Below are positions 59,859-64,000 of a DNA stretch of 64,000 bases, piece after piece (the first letter of the stretch is position 1; each line of letters opens with the position of its first letter). This stretch comes from RBG-13-43-22 sp040755035. GTDB taxonomy: Bacteria > Desulfobacterota > RBG-13-43-22. A program made the position numbers and the translations under genes. The notes under the pieces are model-generated. The model saw nothing but the letters and a program-made list of their open reading frames with translations, made no database searches and was not told the origin of the DNA. The stretch is taken from assembly GCA_040755035.1 (NCBI GenBank), contig JBFMBU010000313.1, forward strand, positions 4,583-68,582, given 5' to 3'.

Positions 59859-60296
59859 ATGCTGCCTAAGAAAATTGCCTTTACGGCCGGGTTGCTTTGG
59901 TTGACGTTTTCATTTTTTCTTCTTTCGGGCTGCGAAGTCTCGGAGGTCAACAAGCAGGACAGCCTCTCCAGCGGAACCACCTCCGGTTACGGGAGCAGCG
60001 GGGGTCCGGCGGCGAATATCACCCTTTATGCGGCCAACAACAATCTGGTTTCCGGGGCGACTACGACCCTGACCGTTGTCGTTACCGACGGTTCAGGGAG
60101 GCGGACCGACGCCTCGATCATCCTCACCTCTACTCGGGGGGGGACTTTTAACGGGACCGATACTACTTTGATCGGTACCACGTCCGGAGGGGCTTTCATC
60201 GCCGATTATAAAGCAAATTACGCCGGCGATGACGAAGTGACCGCTACGGTAGCCGGTACGGCCCTCAAGGCAACGATTGTCATCTCTGTCTCTTGA
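59859..60296 (+). CDS. lipoprotein with bacterial Ig-like (Big-1) domain
   Basis: 145 residues. Signal with lipobox LLSGC (Cys25), a Ser/Gly linker (SSGTTSGYGSSGG) and an invasin-type Ig-like domain (ITLYAANNNLVSGATTTLTV, ASIILTSTRGGTFNGTD, EVTATVAGTALKATIVIS). It may be a secretion substrate, cell-surface protein or accessory of the T2SS; its place 5 bp after gspG points to cotranscription. ATG 59859 has GAAGGTC upstream; TTG at 59844 is an alternative. Confidence 0.75.
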   Translation: MLPKKIAFTAGLLWLTFSFFLLSGCEVSEVNKQDSLSSGTTSGYGSSGGPAANITLYAANNNLVSGATTTLTVVVTDGSGRRTDASIILTSTRGGTFNGTDTTLIGTTSGGAFIADYKANYAGDDEVTATVAGTALKATIVISVS

Positions 60297-60355
60297 GTTT
60301 CTTGCCTTTCGCAGGGGCTTAGATTCTTACTCGAAAAGTCTGAGGATTTATCTCT

Positions 60356-60487
60356 GATGGTCTCGCAAAAAGTCGTCGAAGGCCCATTATAGTCATTCCG
60401 GTGAAAACCGGAATCCAGTAATTTCAGCAAGATATAGACCTCTGGACCCCGGCTTTCGCCGGGGAGAAGACTTTTTGCAAGTCCATC
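60356..60487. mobile_element. 132 bp element with terminal inverted repeats (R2-type)
   Basis: Ends GATGGTCTCGCAAAAAGTC (60356-60374) and GACTTTTTGCAAGTCCATC (60469-60487) are 17 of 19 matched as inverted repeats. Inside are hairpins ATTCCGG/CCGGAAT (60395-60414) and CCCCGGC/GCCGGGG (60447-60464). It has no coding capacity, resembling a miniature inverted-repeat element. The left end matches 34745, 59118 and loosely 16108. It lies between convergent genes. Confidence 0.65.
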
Positions 60488-60501
60488 TATTAAGATTTTT
60501 T

Positions 60502-63500
60502 TTATTCCTGCCGGTCTATTCTTTTTACTTCACCTTCATAATTATTTGAGGGGTTGTTATCCATCCGTTTTTCCCCCAGGCCTACCCTGTTTTTCCCGGC
60601 CCTTTTGGCGGCATAGAGGGCTTGATCAGCGCAACGTATAAGGCTGGTCTTGTCTGCGGCCATGGTGGGGAAAACCGCCACCCCCAGGCTGATGGTCACC
60701 TGGAGCTTCTTGACCCCGACCGGTACGGCCATTTCTTCCACCGCACGCCTTATTTTTTCCGCGGCCGCCAGGGCCCCGTCCTGATCCGTAGCCGGTAAAA
60801 GGAGAACGAATTCTTCACCTCCGTATCTGGCCGGTAGATCCTCAGTCCGGCAGTTGGTTCTGATGGTCCCAGCCACCTGACAAAGCACTTCGTCCCCTGA
60901 GAGATGTCCATAGGTATCGTTAATTTTTTTAAAGTTATCGATATCCATCATAACCAGGGAGAGGGGTTGGCTGTGCCGTAAGGAGCGGTGCAATTCCTGG
61001 TCGAGCAGGAAATGGAAATAGCGTTGGATATAAAGTTTGGTCAAGCCGTCGGTTGTGGCCAATTCAAAGAGACGGGCGTTTTCCAGGGAAACGGCGGCTT
61101 GGGTGGAAATGAGTTTCAGGAGTTCCAGCCTCTCAGGGGTAAAGGCATTGGGTGTAAGGTTGTTTTCCAGATAAAGGATTCCGATGGTTCGGCCTTGACC
61201 GACAATCGGAGTGCAAAGAATGGAGCGGCAGCGGTTTCTCCTGATGAAAGGATCATGGATGAAGGCCCCTTCGCGGTAAGCGTTGCCAAGGATGATGTCT
61301 TTTCCGCTGTGGTTGACATAATGAACCACGGCCAGGGAAAGATCCGCCGAGGTTTCCAGGGGAAGGGATTGCCCGACACGAATGGCCTCCGTTTCCGGCC
61401 CTCCGCAGGCTTCGAGGAAAAGATTTCCCTCCCTGGTGAGGAGAAGAAATCCGCGCTGGGCTCCGGCGTTGACCAAGGCCAACTGCATTATTTTTTTCAG
61501 GAGCTGCTCCAGAAAAATTTCGCCGGAAAGTGCCTGGGAGACCTGCAGGACCGTGTTCATATCGAGAAGGGGAAAAGGTTCCGGAGGGGCCGTCAGGAGC
61601 CGGGAGGAATCCTCAGTACCTGCGGGTTTTCCCTTAGGGAAAAAGGCTGGATACCTGGAGGCGAGATAAACCATGCTGGCTATGGAACCCCATTGTTCAT
61701 AACAACGGTAGGCCAAAGTCAGCATAACACCGGCCTCAGCCTCGTTTCCGGAGTGTAAATACATTTGTCCCTTTCTTTCGCAGGCCAAGGCCTGCTCATA
61801 AAGGAATCCGTTTCGATCGGCCCCTTCGATAGCGGACTGAAAAAGTCCCAAGGCTTCCTGAAAACGCCCTTCTATGCCGGCAACCTCCGCCCGAATAAGA
61901 TCCGCCTTATGTTGAAAATTTTCCGGACAAAGGGCGGCCCAGCGGGACAATTTGCTCAGGTTACGTCGGAGCAGGGCCTTGAATTTTCGCCGGCGTTTGG
62001 TTTCCCCTTCTTTTAAGAGGGCGATCAGGACCAGGGACAGATTAAAATAGTGGTCCACGATCAAGAGACTCCCTCTGGGGGCCTGGATATAGCGTTCCAG
62101 TTCCAGGGCGGTTTTTAGGGCCTCCTCAAAACGGCCGCTCCAGAGATGCAATATGACCATCGGCGATAAAGCATAGCAAAGCCCAAAGAGATTATTCTCT
62201 TTTTTCAAGTGGTCGATATAGGAAGGATAATCCAGTGTGTCGGCCTTCAACCATTGCCGGTCCGGCGGTTGTCCTTTCAATCCCAGGATAAACTGGAAGA
62301 TTTGCTGATACTGGGCGGAGATCATGGGATCATTCACTTTCCCCATAAATTCCCGATACCGCTTCAGTTCATCCAGGGTCTCATCTAAGTTATGGCTGAG
62401 CCAAACCCTTAACTGGGCAGAGGAGGTGACGCTGTGGCCGGCAAAAAGGAAATCGCCGTTATGAAGGGACGCTTCATAGGCTTGAGAAAAAAAATCAAGG
62501 TCGTATCGGGCGTGTTTTTTCCAATGTTGAATGAAAAAGGCGAAAGTATGAAATACCCGACCGGCTGTTTTACGGTTGCCCAGTTTTTTGTTGAGCTTCA
62601 AGGACATCAGTCCGAGGTGGAAGGCCGTTTCAAAATCATCCTGTTCGGTTTGGATGATGGTGGCCAAGGCCATGAAAGATACGGCGGAATGGGGCGTGTG
62701 GCCGTGGTGCAGGATGCTGATCACTGCCTTGAGGGTCAGCAGGGCGAACAAATTGGGACTGACATAATAGGCCGGAGTTCCGATATTGGGAAGGAGGTCA
62801 TGAAGGGCCAATAAATCGGGGTCGGTCATAGGGGGCAGTTCCAGGATTCCTCCAAGGGAGGTTTTCAATACTTGCCGTTTCGCTTTGAATAAGGCCAGAC
62901 GGACCGGAAGTCTTCCCACCTGGAAGGGAACATGGATCCGGAAAAGTTTTAAAGCCTCCAATCCCAGGCGGATCGCTTCTCGAGGCTGAGCGGTATTGGT
63001 CAATAAAAGAACCATGGTGTTGTAGGCGCGAACCTTGTCCCGCTTGGACACGGCCTTTTGTTTGATAATCTCAAAAAGTCTCTGAGCCTCGGAAAAATTT
63101 CTGGTTAAATATCGGCATTCCATCAGTTCGACAAAAAGGGAAAAAGTCAGCCGGTAATCCGTTTCCCAGGGGTTTTTCTCCAAAAGTTCCATCCCGATGG
63201 AAAAATACGTTGCCGCCGCTTCATAGGCGGTGGAGTCCTTGGCTTTAATGCCGGCCTTGAGATTAAGCTCCGCCAGCCGATTCCTTTCCCTTGAATGGGA
63301 AAGAAGACGACGACCCCGGTTCATCTGGTCAACGATAAAAAAAATGCGCTGAAAAAGTTCTTCCTGCAGGGTCTGATTGAAGGTTAACCGTCCGATCTGA
63401 TAGTGGATCTTTTCCTGGTCCTCCGGAGAAATCAGGGAATAGGCCGCTTCCTGAATCCGGGTGTGCTGGAAAAAAAATTGGCCGTCCCTAATGTTGATAA

Positions 63501-64000
63501 GTCCCTCTCTTAAGAGGCGGTTCAGAATAGAAAGGACCCGGTCTAAAGAGAGGGAAAGGAGGATGGAAAGGGTTTCGGCCTCAAAGCGGTTGCCGATACA
63601 GGCCCCGACTTGAAGGAGGGTCAGGTCTTCGGCAGGGAGGTGCTGCAGTTGACGGGCCATATACTGAACCACGTTTTCCGTGACCTGCATTTCCTTGATT
63701 TTTTCCAAGTTCCAGACCCAGTTACCGGTGGGACCGATAAAGATCCGGCCTTCTTGGTAAAGCGTTTTTAAGAACTGGTGGATAAAAAAAGGATTACCTC
63801 CGGTTTTGATCCTGACGATTTCCGCCAGGGGGAAAGAGTCCTCAGCCGGGCATTCGAAAACAGGAAATAAAAAACGATTGAGGTCCTCACTTTCGACCGG
63901 TCCGAGGGGGAGGGTGCTGACCGCGATCTGTTCCTTTCGAACCGCTTCCAGAAAAAGCCTCAGGGGATGACCGTCCGGGACCTCGGTATCCCGGTAGGCT
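60502..64000 (-). CDS. large AAA/TPR/GAF/GGDEF signalling protein (partial)
   Basis: About 1,165 residues are visible; the frame stays open to the window end, so the N-terminus is missing. The visible start (VSTLPLGPVESEDLNRFLFP, GGNPFFIHQFLKTLYQEG) is the end of an AAA ATPase of the AAA_16 type with a winged part. A long helical TPR-like region follows (about residues 200-790), then a GAF domain (ILGNAYREGAFIHDPFIRR, CTPIVGQGRTIGILYLEN) and a C-terminal GGDEF domain with intact GGEEF (ARYGGEEFVLLLPATDQDG). The GGDEF should make cyclic di-GMP. Proteins of this layout often carry an N-terminal Ser/Thr kinase domain, which cannot be checked here. The L-N-rich end is MDNNPSNNYEGE. Confidence 0.85.
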   Translation of the reverse strand, partial: AYRDTEVPDGHPLRLFLEAVRKEQIAVSTLPLGPVESEDLNRFLFPVFECPAEDSFPLAEIVRIKTGGNPFFIHQFLKTLYQEGRIFIGPTGNWVWNLEKIKEMQVTENVVQYMARQLQHLPAEDLTLLQVGACIGNRFEAETLSILLSLSLDRVLSILNRLLREGLINIRDGQFFFQHTRIQEAAYSLISPEDQEKIHYQIGRLTFNQTLQEELFQRIFFIVDQMNRGRRLLSHSRERNRLAELNLKAGIKAKDSTAYEAAATYFSIGMELLEKNPWETDYRLTFSLFVELMECRYLTRNFSEAQRLFEIIKQKAVSKRDKVRAYNTMVLLLTNTAQPREAIRLGLEALKLFRIHVPFQVGRLPVRLALFKAKRQVLKTSLGGILELPPMTDPDLLALHDLLPNIGTPAYYVSPNLFALLTLKAVISILHHGHTPHSAVSFMALATIIQTEQDDFETAFHLGLMSLKLNKKLGNRKTAGRVFHTFAFFIQHWKKHARYDLDFFSQAYEASLHNGDFLFAGHSVTSSAQLRVWLSHNLDETLDELKRYREFMGKVNDPMISAQYQQIFQFILGLKGQPPDRQWLKADTLDYPSYIDHLKKENNLFGLCYALSPMVILHLWSGRFEEALKTALELERYIQAPRGSLLIVDHYFNLSLVLIALLKEGETKRRRKFKALLRRNLSKLSRWAALCPENFQHKADLIRAEVAGIEGRFQEALGLFQSAIEGADRNGFLYEQALACERKGQMYLHSGNEAEAGVMLTLAYRCYEQWGSIASMVYLASRYPAFFPKGKPAGTEDSSRLLTAPPEPFPLLDMNTVLQVSQALSGEIFLEQLLKKIMQLALVNAGAQRGFLLLTREGNLFLEACGGPETEAIRVGQSLPLETSADLSLAVVHYVNHSGKDIILGNAYREGAFIHDPFIRRNRCRSILCTPIVGQGRTIGILYLENNLTPNAFTPERLELLKLISTQAAVSLENARLFELATTDGLTKLYIQRYFHFLLDQELHRSLRHSQPLSLVMMDIDNFKKINDTYGHLSGDEVLCQVAGTIRTNCRTEDLPARYGGEEFVLLLPATDQDGALAAAEKIRRAVEEMAVPVGVKKLQVTISLGVAVFPTMAADKTSLIRCADQALYAAKRAGKNRVGLGEKRMDNNPSNNYEGEVKRIDRQE

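Overview
The window looks like chromosomal DNA of a Gram-negative deltaproteobacterium in the broad sense (Desulfobacterota or Syntrophobacterales type). This is inferred from content, not from a marker gene. The evidence is a full type II secretion (T2SS) operon, type IV pilus (T4P) motor genes, LptG, a PxxKW-type cysteine-rich protein, a TrpB2-type tryptophan synthase, a DUF1178 protein, a sigma-54 promoter, and the dense dispersed short repeats seen in such genomes. No prophage, CRISPR array, rRNA operon or intact transposase was seen.

Layout. 0-9.2 kb holds mostly minus-strand housekeeping genes: a secreted coiled-coil protein, tRNA-Lys(CTT), a Cys-rich small protein, TrpB2, a TrmN6-like methylase, a DUF1015 protein, HU, Fpg and a TrmJ-like methylase, with a DciA-like protein divergent from trpB2. 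9.3-16.1 kb is a translationally coupled peptide ABC importer with a fused double ATPase. 16.2-18.4 kb holds two enoyl-CoA hydratases and a small secreted protein. 18.6-25.3 kb is xseA-xseB-ispA-dxs-tlyA and an aminotransferase. 25.8-38.4 kb is a pilus block: pilB-pilC-pilS on plus and pilT plus a PilT/PilU paralogue on minus. Between them lie hisH-hisF, a beta-helix protein, an ATP-grasp enzyme, a DUF1178 protein and a DUF374 acyltransferase. 38.6-40.5 kb is panB-panE. 40.5-41.8 kb holds very small genes, including one under a sigma-54 promoter. 41.8-47.9 kb is lptG, a sensor kinase and aconitase on minus, with dgt divergent. 48.2-60.3 kb is the T2SS, gspE-F-H-I-J-K-L-M-C, then gspD inverted, then gspG and a lipoprotein. 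60.5-64 kb is the 3' part of a large AAA/TPR/GAF/GGDEF signalling protein that runs off the end.

How the genes work together. The T2SS genes encode inner-membrane platform, ATPase, pseudopilins and secretin; the prepilin peptidase (GspO/PilD) is not in this window. The pilus genes supply extension (PilB), platform (PilC) and retraction (PilT) motors, with no major pilin. xseAB-ispA-dxs-tlyA joins DNA repair, isoprenoid precursor supply and rRNA methylation in one transcription direction.

The most unusual layer is non-genic. A family of about 105-125 bp elements (here R1) has 8-10 bp inverted arms, separated by exactly 39 nt in three copies. A second family (here R2) includes one 132 bp copy with terminal inverted repeats. 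A third layer is patches of short word-like repeats that lie between genes and also in frame inside genes: the ABC ATPase linker, the TrmJ linker and C-terminus, and the GspJ leader. The other strong regulatory signal is a sigma-54 promoter with a perfect 22 bp upstream palindrome before an 80-residue cysteine-containing protein.
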